Positions 7,577 through 18,217 of a DNA stretch of 64,000 nt are shown piece by piece. The notes beneath the pieces are model-generated. The model saw only the letters and a program-made list of their open reading frames with translations. It did no database searches and was not told where the DNA came from. The position numbers and the translations under genes are program-made. The stretch is taken from contig NZ_JAUSUH010000004.1 of NCBI RefSeq assembly GCF_030813595.1, positions 124,001 through 188,000 of the forward strand, in the 5' to 3' direction. This stretch comes from Ancylobacter vacuolatus (GTDB taxonomy: Bacteria > Pseudomonadota > Alphaproteobacteria > Rhizobiales > Xanthobacteraceae). The number at the start of each line of letters is the position of its first letter. Position 1 is the stretch's first letter.

Positions 7577-9937
7577 TCAGCTTCCGAGACCCCTCTCGCC
7601 GGGCTCATGCTGCGCAAAAAGTCGTTTGCTGAGAATGGCATGGACGCCCCAATTGCCGTCCACCACCTGGGTGATGCCGAAATCCACGGCCGCCGACATC
7701 AACGCCACGGCCTCATCCTCGCTCAAGGCCTTCGTGGACATCAGGAAGCGCCTCATCTTGCGGAAGGCATCGCGCATGGCGAGATCGAGCGAGGATTTGG
7801 CATAGACTTCGCTCTGACTGCTGGCCCCGAATTCGGCGAGGTAGTTGGGGTGGCTGAAGCCGGTTAACACCCAGTCTTCCGGCGTCTCGATCAGCGGGTA
7901 GGTCAGGTCGGCGAGCACGGTGCCACCGATGTTGGCTTTCTTGTGCAGGGTGACGCAGAAGGTTCCGGTCATCGAACACTCGATCGCCGTGCCCGAAAGC
8001 TCGCCATCGCCCTGCGCGGCGTGCGGATCGCCGACGGAGAGCAGCGCCCCGGGAACCGACACGGGCAGATACACCCTCGCCCCCTTGCCGAGCCGCCAAT
8101 TGTCGAGATTGCCGCCGAAATAGGCCGGAGGCACTGAATCGACGAGTTCGGCCTCGCGCGGCGCCACCGCGATCACGCCGAAATGCGGCCGCAGCGGAAT
8201 TCGCACCCCATTCAGCACCTTCTCCTGCAAGGTCACGGTGCCGGGTCGAACCAACACGCCGGGATAGTCATAGAGCATATGCTGGACTCCGGACGGGTCG
8301 GTCTGCGGCTCCCAGCGGTAGGAATGAAGAGCCCTGGCGTAGGGTTCGTCGGTATCGGTGACGATCTCATAGATCGTCACGCATTCGCGCGGGTGCGGCT
8401 CGCTGAGCAGTTCGGAGTAGTGGTAGCCCCACCAGGCCGCCACGCTGCTGCCGAACACCCGGCCGGCATGGGCGGGATGGCGCGAGCGGCGGGGCACGAT
8501 GTCGAGAATATGCACCTCCAGAACGTCGCCCGGCTGCGCCCCATGCACCGCGATCGGCCCGGTGCAGATATGCACCCCGAACCCCTCCCCGGCGCCGCGC
8601 CCGAACACAGAGGCGTCGAGCGGGCCAGCGCCGCGCCGGTTCACCGTCTTGTCGGTCGACGTCCAGTGGAACACGCTTTCCGCCCCGGGATCGCCTTCGA
8701 TCATGCGCTCGGGATCGTCCGAGGCGTGCTGGGTCAGCGTCTCGACCGTGACGATGTCGCCGGAGGCAATCTCGATCAGCGGTTCGAGCGAGCGGCTGAA
8801 ATAACCCCAGTGCACATGCTGGGCGTGGACCGGCAGATAGTGCCGCGCCGGCGCCTCCGACACAGGTGTCCCCACCTCGCCATCCTCGCGCAGCGCCGGC
8901 CGGCGCACCGGCCCGCTCGCGACCTGACGCGCCCGCAATTGGACCAGTGCCTCCTGCGGCCAGCCGCGCTGCCCGCTCGCCACCGCGCTGTGCGTCTGCC
9001 GGTCGACTTCGCGGCGGCGTAGCTCGCGCGGCGGCAGGCCGAAGCGTTCGCGGAACAGGCGGCTGAAATGGGCGGCGTCAGCAAAGCCGCAGCGATAGGC
9101 GATCTCGGCGATCGGCACGGCGGCCTCGGCCGGGTTGGCCAGGTCGTGCCAGGCCCGCTGCAGCCGTCGCTCGCGCAGATAGTGGCTGAAGCTCTCGCCC
9201 GTTCCCTCGAACAGCTTCTGCACATAGCGCTCCGAAATGCCCTCGGCCTGGGCGATGTCGGCGATCGAGATGTCCTCGCTGCCAATGCTGCGCTCGATGG
9301 TGGCGTAGAGCCGCTGGAGCAGCGCCGCACGGCTGGAGGACGGGTCGCTGGTCGCCGCCACCAGCTCGCTGGACAAGGCCAGCAGCAGTTCGGCTGCGCT
9401 TTGCGCCACCGCCTCCCATTCCGATTCGGAGAGCCGATCAAGCGCCTCGGCGGTGGCGAGCGCGGTGCGACCCACAATATCCGGCAGCCCCTCCGCCCCA
9501 AAAACGCGCGGCTGGGCGGCGGCCAGCGGCGGCACCTTGCGGCCGCGAAACGCCTCCGCCGGGACGGAGAGCACCACGGCCCGCAGCCCGCGCTGGAACT
9601 GCAGCTGCCAGTCCGCTCCGCGCGGTGCGAGGATGAGCTGGCCGGTGGCGACGATCTGCCGGTCGTCTCCGGCCACCAGCACCGTACTGTGCTCGACCGG
9701 AATCAACAGCAGCGGCAGGCCGGCGCTGGGCGGCAAAGAGCGCAGGCTCTGCGCGTCGGCCGAGAATTTGCCCAGCCGCACGCCGCTCGAGGACAGGCGC
9801 GAGAGCGCGCTGGCATGGGCGGGCGACCCGTGCCGTGCACCCTGCGACTGCAGGCCGAAGCCGCGCAGCACGTCCTGCCACGCAGCCTCGCCCGCGTCGC
9901 CCGAATAGGACTCGCTAGTAAAGGGTTGAGCGTTCAT
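7577..9937 (-). CDS. AraC-type regulator fused to acetamidase/formamidase
   Basis: One uninterrupted 786-residue frame. About residues 45-190 resemble the AraC_binding_2 sensing domain. Residues 210-308 are a full double-HTH AraC/XylS domain (ISIADIAQAEGISERYVQKL, then AEIAYRCGFADAAHFSRLF). Residues 365-786 are a complete FmdA/AmdA-type amidase starting HVHWGYFSRSL and containing GDPHAAQGDGELSGTA. The amidase part is plainly paralogous to the free-standing enzyme encoded just upstream at 10063-11301. It is the last gene of a minus-strand uptake and hydrolysis operon. A regulator whose sensor is, or derives from, the pathway enzyme is the likely reading. Whether the amidase half is still active is unknown. 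Confidence 0.9.
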   Translation of the reverse strand: MNAQPFTSESYSGDAGEAAWQDVLRGFGLQSQGARHGSPAHASALSRLSSSGVRLGKFSADAQSLRSLPPSAGLPLLLIPVEHSTVLVAGDDRQIVATGQLILAPRGADWQLQFQRGLRAVVLSVPAEAFRGRKVPPLAAAQPRVFGAEGLPDIVGRTALATAEALDRLSESEWEAVAQSAAELLLALSSELVAATSDPSSSRAALLQRLYATIERSIGSEDISIADIAQAEGISERYVQKLFEGTGESFSHYLRERRLQRAWHDLANPAEAAVPIAEIAYRCGFADAAHFSRLFRERFGLPPRELRRREVDRQTHSAVASGQRGWPQEALVQLRARQVASGPVRRPALREDGEVGTPVSEAPARHYLPVHAQHVHWGYFSRSLEPLIEIASGDIVTVETLTQHASDDPERMIEGDPGAESVFHWTSTDKTVNRRGAGPLDASVFGRGAGEGFGVHICTGPIAVHGAQPGDVLEVHILDIVPRRSRHPAHAGRVFGSSVAAWWGYHYSELLSEPHPRECVTIYEIVTDTDEPYARALHSYRWEPQTDPSGVQHMLYDYPGVLVRPGTVTLQEKVLNGVRIPLRPHFGVIAVAPREAELVDSVPPAYFGGNLDNWRLGKGARVYLPVSVPGALLSVGDPHAAQGDGELSGTAIECSMTGTFCVTLHKKANIGGTVLADLTYPLIETPEDWVLTGFSHPNYLAEFGASSQSEVYAKSSLDLAMRDAFRKMRRFLMSTKALSEDEAVALMSAAVDFGITQVVDGNWGVHAILSKRLFAQHEPGERGLGS

Positions 9938-10062
9938 CGGCGGCGCCTCGGCATGGCTTCCGGCCAGCAGGGCCTGCTGCCAGCAGCGCCATCTGCCAGC
10001 AAGAAGCGTGCCTCATCGATGCCGGCGCCGGAGCGCGCGACGCCGAGGAGGTGCCGGCGCCG

Positions 10063-11301
10063 TCAGCGCGCCGGGAAGAGGCTCTTGCGGATCGAGCCGG
10101 TGACGCCCCAATTGGCATCGACCACCTGGGTGACGGCGAAATCGGCCGCCACCGACATCAGCGAGATCGCTTCGTCCTCGGAGAGCTTTTGCGTGGTCAT
10201 CAGGAAACGCCGCAGCTTGCGGAAGGCGTCGCGCATGGCGCTGTCGAGGCTGCCGCGCTTGAGGATTTCGCTCTGGTGGTCGGGGCCGAGCTCACTCAGA
10301 TAATTGGCGACGCTAAAGCCATAGACCGACCAGACATCGTCGTTTTCGAGCAGCGGGTGGGTCAGCCCCTCCAGCATGGTGCCGTCAAGTTCCTCTTTCT
10401 TGTGCAGGATGAATTCGAACTCGCCGGTGAGCGAAATTTCGATCGCGGTGCCCGACAACTCGCTATCGCCCTGCGAGGCGTGGGCGTCGCCGCAGGAGAA
10501 CAGCCCGCCGGGCACGGCGACCGGGTAGTACATCCGCGCGCCCTTGGCGATGCGCCAGTCGTCCATGTTGCCGCCGGTGTAGTTCGGCGGAATGGTGGAG
10601 ACGAAGTCGGCCTCGGCCGGGGCAAGGCCCATCGTGCCGAAATGCAGTCGCGCCGGCACCTTGATGCCCGGGAGGATCCCCTCCTTCTTCACGATCGTGG
10701 TGTGGTCAACCCGCACTCCGGGATAGTCGATGGTCGGGTGGGTAATGCCATCGGGATCGGTCTGCGGCGTCCAGAGATAGGAATAGAGCGCCTTCACCGA
10801 GGCGTCGCCCATATCGAGCTCATAGATGGTGACGACCTCACGGGGGGCTGGCCCCTCGATCAGGTCCTTGTACTGGAACCCCCAATTGGCCGCCGGGTTG
10901 GAGCCGAAGAAGCGCCCGGCATAGGCGGGGTTGGCGCTCGGGCGCGGCCAGGTGTCGATGACCCGCACCTCGATGATGTCGCCTGGCTCCGCGCCCTCCA
11001 CTGCCACCGGGCCGGTGAGCAGGTGCACGCCCAGCCCCTCGCCGGCACCATAGGTGAAGGGCCCGTCGGTCGTTCCGGCGCCGCGACGGCGCAGGGTCTT
11101 CTGGTCCTTTGTCCAGAGAAAGATCTCCTCCGCCGCCCGGTCGCCTTCGATCATGCGGGCATAGTCGTCATTGGCGTGATGGGTGATGGATTCGATCATC
11201 GCCCTGTCGCCGGACTTCAGCGTGAGCACCGGCGCCAGGGTCTTGCTGAAATAGCCCCAATGAACCGTGTCGGGCGTGGCGGGCAGATGATGCTTGGTCA
11301 T
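10063..11301 (-). CDS. Acetamidase/formamidase family enzyme
   Basis: 412 residues from the ATG at 11301; the open frame runs a little further upstream without a ribosome site. It matches the FmdA/AmdA amidase family along its length: TVHWGYFSKTLAP at the start, GDIIEVRVID and GDAHASQGDSELSGTAIE in the middle, and the conserved C-terminal DAFRKLRRFLMTTQKLSEDEA block. It hydrolyses short amides to the acid and ammonia in the cytoplasm. It lies between a fused ABC transporter gene and the regulator-amidase fusion, so it is the probable catabolic enzyme for the imported substrate. Confidence 0.92.
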   Translation of the reverse strand: MTKHHLPATPDTVHWGYFSKTLAPVLTLKSGDRAMIESITHHANDDYARMIEGDRAAEEIFLWTKDQKTLRRRGAGTTDGPFTYGAGEGLGVHLLTGPVAVEGAEPGDIIEVRVIDTWPRPSANPAYAGRFFGSNPAANWGFQYKDLIEGPAPREVVTIYELDMGDASVKALYSYLWTPQTDPDGITHPTIDYPGVRVDHTTIVKKEGILPGIKVPARLHFGTMGLAPAEADFVSTIPPNYTGGNMDDWRIAKGARMYYPVAVPGGLFSCGDAHASQGDSELSGTAIEISLTGEFEFILHKKEELDGTMLEGLTHPLLENDDVWSVYGFSVANYLSELGPDHQSEILKRGSLDSAMRDAFRKLRRFLMTTQKLSEDEAISLMSVAADFAVTQVVDANWGVTGSIRKSLFPAR

Positions 11302-11346
11302 GTCGAACCTCGGGAAACAGGAACGGGCGGCTGCAAGGCAGCACAC

Positions 11347-12981
11347 CTATTCGGCGGTCATGGAGCTGAGAAAGCGTGCGGTCAGCGGGTGGGAGGGGGC
11401 GGAGAGAAGGCGCGCGGCCGGCCCTTCCTCGACGATCACGCCGCCGGACAGGAACATGATGCGGTCGGCAACATCGCCAGCGAAGCGCAGTTGGTGAGTG
11501 GAGATAATCATGGCGAGCCCCTCCTCCACCGCCAGCCGGCGGATCACCTCCAGCACCTCGCCGACCAGTTCGGGATCGAGGGCGGAGGTCGGCTCGTCGA
11601 GCAACAGCACGGTCGGCGACGGTGCCACAGCGCGGGCGATGGCGACGCGCTGCTGCTGGCCTCCGGACAGGTGGCGCGGCAACGCGTCAGCCCGGTGGGC
11701 AAGGCCGATGCGCTCCAGAAGATCGCGGGCGCGACGGTCAGCGTCGAAGCGCGAGAGCCCCTGCACCCAGCGCAGCGGGCCGGCGATGTTCTCGCGGGCG
11801 GTCAGGTGGCCGAACAGGTTGAACTGTTGGAACACCATGCCGACGCCGACGCTGGCGCGCATCTGCGCCGTCATCCGCGGCGAGAGCGGACGCCCGTTTT
11901 CGTCCACACCCAACGACCGGCCGCCGACCCGGACGGTGCCGTCCTCCCAGCCTTCCAACCGGTTGATGCAGCGCAACAGGGTGGACTTTCCCGAACCCGA
12001 GGGGCCGAGCAGCGCCACCACCTCGCCCGCGCGCACGGTCAGGTCAATGCCGTCGAGCACGGTCTGCGCGCCATAGCTCTTGCGCAGCCTCCGCGCCTCC
12101 ACGGCGATATTGTTGCCAGCGAGACGCGCCGCGCGGGCGGCGGGGTCTCGCCCGGTACTTACAGGCTTGGGCGAGGCGGGCGGCAGCGGATCGGCGACGA
12201 TCTCGGCCACGATCTCGCGGGCGACATCCGGCGGGGTGACGCCGGTCGCGGGAACCGCCAGTTCGGGAAAGGCATCCGGCCGGCCCGGCACCAGCACCCG
12301 GAAGAAACGGCGCAGCTGCTCGCGCGGCGGGGGCCGGTCGAGATCGAGCAGCATTTCGACCACGATCTGGATCACCGCAATGGCGCCGGTGAGCACGAGG
12401 TACATCAGCCCGGAGGCGAAGAAGATGGAGAAGAAATCGAAGGTGGCCGATGCCAGCTGGGTCGAACGCAGGGTCAATTCCTGCACCGCTACCACGGAGG
12501 CGAGCGAGGAGTTCTTGAGCGCGCTCACCGCCTCATTGCCGAGCGCCGGCACCATGGAGCGGATTGCCTGCGGGGCGATGATGCGGCGCATGATGGCGGC
12601 CGGCGTCATGCCCAGCGCCTGCCCGGCGCTCACCTGCCCGCGCTCCACCCCGAGCACGTTGGCGCGCAGGATTTCCGCGATGAACGGCGCCTCGTTGAGC
12701 GCGAGCGCCAGGCTGGCGGCGGAGATGGCGGAGAGCTTGATGCCAATCAGCGGCAGGGCGTTGTAGCAGAACACCATCTGCAGGATCAGAGGTGTCCCGC
12801 GGAACACGATGGCGTAGGCCCGCGCGACAATCGCCAGCGTGCGGAAGCGCGAGAGCTGCATGGCCGCGAGGACGACGCCCATGACAAGCCCACCGAGCAG
12901 ACCGAGCACGGTGATGAGGAGCGTGTAGCCCACTCCGTCGAGGAGGTAGGGCATGCCCAGATAATGCAGGAAAAGATCCAT
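11347..12981 (-). CDS. Polar amino acid ABC transporter: permease fused to ATPase
   Basis: 544 residues from the ATG at 12981. Residues 1-225 are a HisM/GlnP-type permease with about five membrane spans and the EAA loop (GMTPAAIMRRIIAPQAIRSM). A 70-residue Pro-rich linker follows. The rest is a complete GlnQ/HisP-type ATPase: Walker A GPSGSGKST, signature LSGGQQQR, Walker B VLLLDEP and the switch His in STHQ. Most systems encode these as separate proteins. It belongs with the binding protein upstream and the amidases downstream, so the cargo may be an amide or amino acid derivative. Confidence 0.92.
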   Translation of the reverse strand: MDLFLHYLGMPYLLDGVGYTLLITVLGLLGGLVMGVVLAAMQLSRFRTLAIVARAYAIVFRGTPLILQMVFCYNALPLIGIKLSAISAASLALALNEAPFIAEILRANVLGVERGQVSAGQALGMTPAAIMRRIIAPQAIRSMVPALGNEAVSALKNSSLASVVAVQELTLRSTQLASATFDFFSIFFASGLMYLVLTGAIAVIQIVVEMLLDLDRPPPREQLRRFFRVLVPGRPDAFPELAVPATGVTPPDVAREIVAEIVADPLPPASPKPVSTGRDPAARAARLAGNNIAVEARRLRKSYGAQTVLDGIDLTVRAGEVVALLGPSGSGKSTLLRCINRLEGWEDGTVRVGGRSLGVDENGRPLSPRMTAQMRASVGVGMVFQQFNLFGHLTARENIAGPLRWVQGLSRFDADRRARDLLERIGLAHRADALPRHLSGGQQQRVAIARAVAPSPTVLLLDEPTSALDPELVGEVLEVIRRLAVEEGLAMIISTHQLRFAGDVADRIMFLSGGVIVEEGPAARLLSAPSHPLTARFLSSMTAE

Positions 12982-13056
12982 TGGCCTTCTTCGCAACGGA
13001 GGAGAGCGGCGGCCGCGAAGGGAACGCGCGGCCGCCGGTGCCGGCGCCTCGGGAGG

Positions 13057-13989
13057 TCAGTCGGCGAGCACCAGCTTGGGGGCCTCAAGCTGGTCAGCGG
13101 GCAGGTTCCACTTCTTCATCAGCTCCGCCTGCACGCCGGCCGTCTGCAGCGCAGTGAGCGCCGCCATCACCGCGTCGCGGAACGGGATGTTGTTGCGCGG
13201 CACGGCGATGCCGACCGAATAGGGCAGCGTGACCGCCGTCGCTTTGTCCAGCTTGTCCGGATAGGCCTTCACCGCGCCGTCGACGGTGTTGACGTCGTTG
13301 ATGTAGGTATCGGCGCGCCCGGCGAGGATGGCCTGGATGCAGTTGGCGTTATTGTCGAACAGCAGGATTTCCGGCGCCGGCTTGCCGGCGGCCTTGCATG
13401 CGGGCTCCAGCGCCTGGATCAGCGGCACTTCAACATAGCCGGTATTCTCGGCCGCCACCGCGCCGCACAGCGAGGCGTCGATGCCGGTGATCTTCTTCGG
13501 GTTGCCCTTGGCCACTAGCACCCCGTCATACACCTTCAGATAGGTGATGAAGTCCGCCGCCTTCGCGCGGTCCTTGGTGGCGTAGATGTCGGAGATGACG
13601 ATATCGGCCTGACCGGCCTGCAGGGTGGTGAGCAGCGAGGCGAACGTCACCGCCTTGTAGGTCAGCTTGAAGCCGAGGCAGTCGCCGATCGCCTCGCCGA
13701 GATCAATATCGAAGCCGATATAGTTGGTCGGATCCTTGGGGTCGATCGTCTCATAGCCCGGCGTGTGCGGGTTGATGGCGTTGACCAGCGTCTTGCCCTT
13801 GAGGTCGGGATATTTCGCCTGCAGCGTGGCGCAGGCTTCCGGCGTGGCGGCCTGCGCCATCTGCGGCAGGCCGGCGGTCAGCCCCCCGGTGGCGAGGGCC
13901 AGGCCAAGGGCGCCGAAGAGGGCCGAGCGAAGGTGCGAGACGACGGACAGGCGCGGCCTGCCGGAACGGATGTCGAGAGCGTGTGCCAC
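13057..13989 (-). CDS. ABC transporter substrate-binding protein, family 3
   Basis: 310 residues from a GTG at 13989 with a strong AGAGGAGA site seven bases away. An extended signal peptide ends near QAATPEAC. The mature part has the family 3 two-lobe pattern: YIGFDIDLGEAIGDCLG, then LLTTLQAGQADIVISDIYATKDRAKAADF. The Asp of the amino acid-binding pocket region is recognisable. It delivers a polar amino acid-like ligand to the fused transporter encoded 75 bases downstream. First gene of the minus-strand amide operon. Confidence 0.92.
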   Translation of the reverse strand: MAHALDIRSGRPRLSVVSHLRSALFGALGLALATGGLTAGLPQMAQAATPEACATLQAKYPDLKGKTLVNAINPHTPGYETIDPKDPTNYIGFDIDLGEAIGDCLGFKLTYKAVTFASLLTTLQAGQADIVISDIYATKDRAKAADFITYLKVYDGVLVAKGNPKKITGIDASLCGAVAAENTGYVEVPLIQALEPACKAAGKPAPEILLFDNNANCIQAILAGRADTYINDVNTVDGAVKAYPDKLDKATAVTLPYSVGIAVPRNNIPFRDAVMAALTALQTAGVQAELMKKWNLPADQLEAPKLVLAD

Positions 13990-14155
13990 GTAACTTCTCC
14001 TCTGCTAGCGTGCCCCGAGGGACGGCCAGACGGATAGCGAGGCCCGAAGTGTGACGCAGGAGGGGTCGAGGAGACTTGTCTGAGGGCGCACCGATTGTTG
14101 GATGGGCAGATGCCAACGCGCAGGCATATCAGCCTAATTAATGAGCAGTTTTCGC

Positions 14156-14181
14156 CCGGCGAGGCTTTCACGCCTCGCCGG
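14156..14181 (-). terminator. Strong hairpin just past the histidine kinase stop
   Basis: CCGGCGAGGC at 14156-14165 pairs perfectly with GCCTCGCCGG at 14172-14181 around a six-base loop. It lies directly after the stop of the kinase gene (minus strand). No T run follows on that strand, so it may be an RNA 3' end stabiliser or a weak terminator. Confidence 0.5.
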
Positions 14182-14183
14182 CG

Positions 14184-17100
14184 CTACCTCTCGATGATCT
14201 CGCGAATGCGGGTCGCCAGAATGTCCATGGCGAACGGCTTGGTGATCATCGCCATGCCGGGCTCGAGAAAACCCGATGCCAGCGCGGCATTCTCGGCATA
14301 GCCGGTCATGAACAGCACCTTGAGCCTGGGCCGGGAGACGCGCCCACCATCGGCGACCTGTCGCCCGTTGAGGCCAGGCAGGCCGACATCGGTGATCAGC
14401 AGATCGATGCGCTGGCGGGACTGGAGGATTTCCAGCCCCTTCGGACCGTCGGCCGCCTCGATGGCGCGGTAGCCGAGCTCGTTCAGCACCTCGACGATGA
14501 GCCCACGCACCACCGGTTCGTCTTCGACCACCAGCACGACTTCCCCGGCCTCCGTCCCCGGGGCCTCGCCAGGACCGGCCCCGCCGTCCTCGGCATCATC
14601 GTCGCCGCGATAGCGAGGCAGGTACAGCTTGATGGTGGTCCCCTGCCCGAGCTCGGAATAGATGCGTGCATAGCCTTCCGACTGGCGCGTGAAGCCATAG
14701 ACCATCGAAAGGCCGAGCCCGGTGCCCTGCCCGATCGGCTTGGTGGTGAAAAAGGGCTCGAAGGCGCGGGCGATCGTCTCCCGGCTCATGCCGGTGCCGG
14801 TATCGGTGACGCAGATGCAGACATACTGGCCCGGCTTGACCTCGCGCTCGCGCGCCGCAAACAGGCTGTCGAGATGGGCGTTGCAGGTCTCGATGGTCAG
14901 CTTGCCACCCTGCGGCATGGCATCACGCGCATTGATGGCCAGGTTGAGGATGGCGCTCTCAAGCTGATTGGGGTCGCAGCGCGTCAGCCAGAGCCCGCCG
15001 CCGAGGACCAGCTCCAATTCGATACGTTCGCCCAGCGTCCGCCGCAGCATGTCCTCCAGCGAAGCGATGAGCGGGTTGGCGCGCACGGGCCGCGGATCAA
15101 GCGGCTGACGGCGGGAGAAGGCGAGCAGGCGATGGGTGAGCGCGGCAGCGCGGTCTGCGCAGGTTCGCGCCCCGCCCACCCAGCGCGCCAGGTCGTCCGT
15201 ACGCCCCTGGGCGATGCGGTTGCCGAGGATATCGAGGCTGCCGGTGATGCCCTGCAGCAGATTGTTGAAGTCATGCGCGATGCCGCCGGTGAGCTGGCCG
15301 ACCGCCTCCATCTTCTGGCTCTGGCGCAGCGCCTCCTCGACTGCCCTCTGTTCGGTGACGTCGCGCCCCACCGCATGGATGCGGCCATTGCCGGGCACGG
15401 CGCTCCAGGCCAGCAGGCGGTACTCACCCGCCTTGGTGCGATAGCGGTTCTCGAAAGCGAAGGTGGCGGCACCGCCCGAAGAACTGGCCAGTTCGCGGGC
15501 ATTGGCTTCGAGATCTTCCGGGTGCAGGAAGTCGGCGACCCTCCGGCCGACCATCTCGCCCTCGTCCCAGCCGAGCAGCCGCTCTGCCGAAGGGTTCACC
15601 GCCGTGATAGTGCCCTCGAAATCGCAGACCAGCATCAGGTCCTGGCTGATCCGCCACAGTCGGTCGCGATCCTGGGCAAAGGCTTCCTCGGCACGCTTCT
15701 GTGCCTCGATGTCGGTATTGGTTCCGACCCAGGCGCTGATCAAGCCTCGAGCATCGATCAGCGGCACCGCCCGCGCCAGATGCCAGCGATAGGTGCCGCC
15801 AGCGTCACGCAGGCGCATCTCTGTCTCATAGGTCGCGCCAGAGGCCACGGCCCGCGCCCAGCGCTCGCGTGCGTTCGGCAGGTCGTCGGGCTGCACGAGG
15901 CCGGTCCAGCCCTCGCCGTCGAGGCTGCCGGGCGCGGCGCCGGAATAGACGTAGATCTGGTCGTTGAACCAGTCGAGTGCGCCATCGGCACGGGCCGTCC
16001 ACACCTGGTTGGGCATGTTCTGCGCCAGCGCGCTGAACTGCGCCTCGCTCTTTTCCAGCGCCATCTGGGTGCGGCGCCGGTCGGTGACATCCTGCACCGC
16101 GCCGACCATGCGAACCGGGCGGCCGGCCTCGTCGCGCTCGTAACCTGCCTTGCGCGCGATGATCCGCTCCTTGCCCGTGTCGTGCCGGCGGATACGGTAC
16201 TCGACATCGAGCAGCGCCGATCCCCCCTCGCGGCTCACGACGTTGGAAATGCGCAGGGCATCCTCCGGCACCACCAGCCGCTCGACCATAGACGCGGGAA
16301 TTTCCGCGGCCGGGGGCAGGCCGAAGAGGCGGCAGAATTCGGCGGTAGCGTGGATCACGTTGCTGGTGATGTCGATGGAAAAGAGCCCGACCCCACCCGC
16401 CGCTTGGGCGCGACGCAGCTGTTCCTCGCTCTGGCGAAGCGCCTCCTGCGCCGCATATTCAGCCGTCCTGTCTCGGATGAGCTTGACGAAGCCGATCGGC
16501 GTCCCGGCCGCGTCGCGCAGGGGCATCATCTCGCTCAGGCCCCAGAAGCGTTCGCCCGAGCGGTTGAGATGCCAGCGCGCGTCATGGGCGCGGCCGGAGG
16601 CGAGCGCCTCGTCGCGCTTGGCCTGCGGCCGGCCGGCCTCGCGGTCCTCCGGCGTAAAGAAGGCGTCCACCGGCTGGCCCAGCATTTCCTTTTCGGTCCA
16701 GCCGAGCATCTCGGCGGCGCCACGATTCCACAGGGTGCAGCGCCCGTCGAGATCGGTGGCGACGATGCCGTAATCGACGGCGCTGTCGAGAATCTGCCGG
16801 TGATGAGCCTCGCGCTCGCGAAGTACGCCCTCGGCTCCGGCGCGCTGAATATGCGCCCAAGACCGTTCCGTGACCTCGCGGATCACGCTCAGCTCATAAT
16901 CGGACCAGTCATGCGGCACCTTGTCGTGAACCGCCATCAGCGCGATGAGGCGCCCCTGCTTGAACAGCGGCATGCAGATCGTCGCCGCGACGCCCAGGGC
17001 GGCAAAAGCGGCGGCCTCCTGCGAGGGAAGCTCTACACCCGTGTCACGGAGGATGAGCGGGCGGCCCGCACTGAGCTCGCCGGAGACACGGCTACCAAAA

Positions 17101-17849
17101 TCCGCGAGGCGATAATGACCGAGGATCGAGAGCGAACCAGGCGCGTGCCAGTTGCCGCGGATTGTGAAGCCATCCTCATCCTCGTCCATGTCGGCATAGG
17201 CGCAGATGGAGACGGCGAGATGCTCCGCCGTCATGCGGGTCGTGATGGCGAGAATTTCGCCCGCGTCGCGGCATTCGGCCACCGCACGCCCAAGAGCGTC
17301 GAGGAAGCGCAGCCGCGTCTCGCTCTCCTCGAGAGCGACCCGGGTCCGGTGCGCTTCTGTCACCTCCACCACGACGGCAATGACGCCGCCGGGTGTGCCG
17401 TCATCGCCGGCCACCGGCGAGTAGTCCAGATTGAGCCACACCTGCTCGGGATGGCCGTCGCGGTGCAGCGTCAGCGGCAGGTCCCGGTAGCTGAGCGTGG
17501 CGCCCGACAGGCCCACCCGCATGACATTGTCGTTGAAGTCGGCGACCTCGGGCCAACCTTCCCGGACATTCGACCCCAGAAGACGGCTGTCTCGCCCGCC
17601 GGCGAAGACGGAATAGGCGTCATTATAGATCATCACGCCGTGCACGCCCCACAGCAGCACGAGCGGCACGGGGCTGGCGAGCATCAGGCTGACCGTGTTG
17701 CGCAGGCTGGAGGGCCAGGCTCCAAGTGGGCCGATCGGCGTTGAGGCCCAGTCAAACTCCGCAATGCGGCGCGCAAGTGCCCCACCGCCGGCAGAAGATG
17801 CGCGATCGGTGGCAACGACGCTCTCGTCCAGCCGCACGTCAAACCCCAT
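14184..17849 (-). CDS. Multi-PAS hybrid sensor histidine kinase
   Basis: 1221 residues from the ATG at 17849; the frame is open upstream but that part looks non-coding. No membrane span is seen, so it is a soluble sensor. In order: PAS-like domain, GAF-like domain (about 190-345), several further PAS/PAC units, a HisKA domain with the phospho-accepting His859 ([10 protein letters not shown]), an HATPase domain (NARDAM, DTGTGM, GTGLGL boxes) and a C-terminal receiver with Asp1154 ([10 protein letters not shown]). The HDFNN type is common for Rhizobiales hybrid kinases. The stimulus is unknown, and no cognate output gene is adjacent. Confidence 0.93.
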   Translation of the reverse strand: MGFDVRLDESVVATDRASSAGGGALARRIAEFDWASTPIGPLGAWPSSLRNTVSLMLASPVPLVLLWGVHGVMIYNDAYSVFAGGRDSRLLGSNVREGWPEVADFNDNVMRVGLSGATLSYRDLPLTLHRDGHPEQVWLNLDYSPVAGDDGTPGGVIAVVVEVTEAHRTRVALEESETRLRFLDALGRAVAECRDAGEILAITTRMTAEHLAVSICAYADMDEDEDGFTIRGNWHAPGSLSILGHYRLADFGSRVSGELSAGRPLILRDTGVELPSQEAAAFAALGVAATICMPLFKQGRLIALMAVHDKVPHDWSDYELSVIREVTERSWAHIQRAGAEGVLREREAHHRQILDSAVDYGIVATDLDGRCTLWNRGAAEMLGWTEKEMLGQPVDAFFTPEDREAGRPQAKRDEALASGRAHDARWHLNRSGERFWGLSEMMPLRDAAGTPIGFVKLIRDRTAEYAAQEALRQSEEQLRRAQAAGGVGLFSIDITSNVIHATAEFCRLFGLPPAAEIPASMVERLVVPEDALRISNVVSREGGSALLDVEYRIRRHDTGKERIIARKAGYERDEAGRPVRMVGAVQDVTDRRRTQMALEKSEAQFSALAQNMPNQVWTARADGALDWFNDQIYVYSGAAPGSLDGEGWTGLVQPDDLPNARERWARAVASGATYETEMRLRDAGGTYRWHLARAVPLIDARGLISAWVGTNTDIEAQKRAEEAFAQDRDRLWRISQDLMLVCDFEGTITAVNPSAERLLGWDEGEMVGRRVADFLHPEDLEANARELASSSGGAATFAFENRYRTKAGEYRLLAWSAVPGNGRIHAVGRDVTEQRAVEEALRQSQKMEAVGQLTGGIAHDFNNLLQGITGSLDILGNRIAQGRTDDLARWVGGARTCADRAAALTHRLLAFSRRQPLDPRPVRANPLIASLEDMLRRTLGERIELELVLGGGLWLTRCDPNQLESAILNLAINARDAMPQGGKLTIETCNAHLDSLFAAREREVKPGQYVCICVTDTGTGMSRETIARAFEPFFTTKPIGQGTGLGLSMVYGFTRQSEGYARIYSELGQGTTIKLYLPRYRGDDDAEDGGAGPGEAPGTEAGEVVLVVEDEPVVRGLIVEVLNELGYRAIEAADGPKGLEILQSRQRIDLLITDVGLPGLNGRQVADGGRVSRPRLKVLFMTGYAENAALASGFLEPGMAMITKPFAMDILATRIREIIER

Positions 17850-18217
17850 GACACTAGCGTCTGCCCTGAACCCGGCCGGACAGGGCTTCGACCTGCCAGA
17901 ACGCACAAATATCGTTCCAGTTCCACTCGTGAACGGGGTTTTGATTGCGAGCCCAAGAGGCCGCTTCGGACCGGATTCGAGGGACAATGCCACAACAGGC
18001 CCTGCGGCCGTGGCGGCAGAATCTGAAATGGCGAGACAATCCCTGCCACAGGCGCCTCCGAACCGCGCTCGCTGGGCCGTCGGCGGGAGATACCCTGCAG
18101 CGCTCGCTGCAGCAATCGAACGGCGAACCGAGGACGCCTGGTGTCACCGATCACCCCTCCACCTTCCTCCTAGCCGAAGGAATAATGGATCTCTGGCCGT
18201 CGGCTCCAACGCTCATT
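17850..18217. other. Intergenic region upstream of the histidine kinase
   Basis: 368 bases with no frame that looks like protein. It should hold the kinase promoter, but no clear boxes or repeats were found. Confidence 0.4.

Noticed and set aside
10051-13518. Plus-strand frame of about 1150 codons across the amide operon
   Set aside because: Antisense to four genes with clear families; rich in His, Arg, Gly as expected for the complement of GC-rich coding DNA.
14874-17744. Plus-strand frame of about 950 codons opposite the histidine kinase
   Set aside because: Antisense shadow; the kinase has all expected domains on the minus strand.
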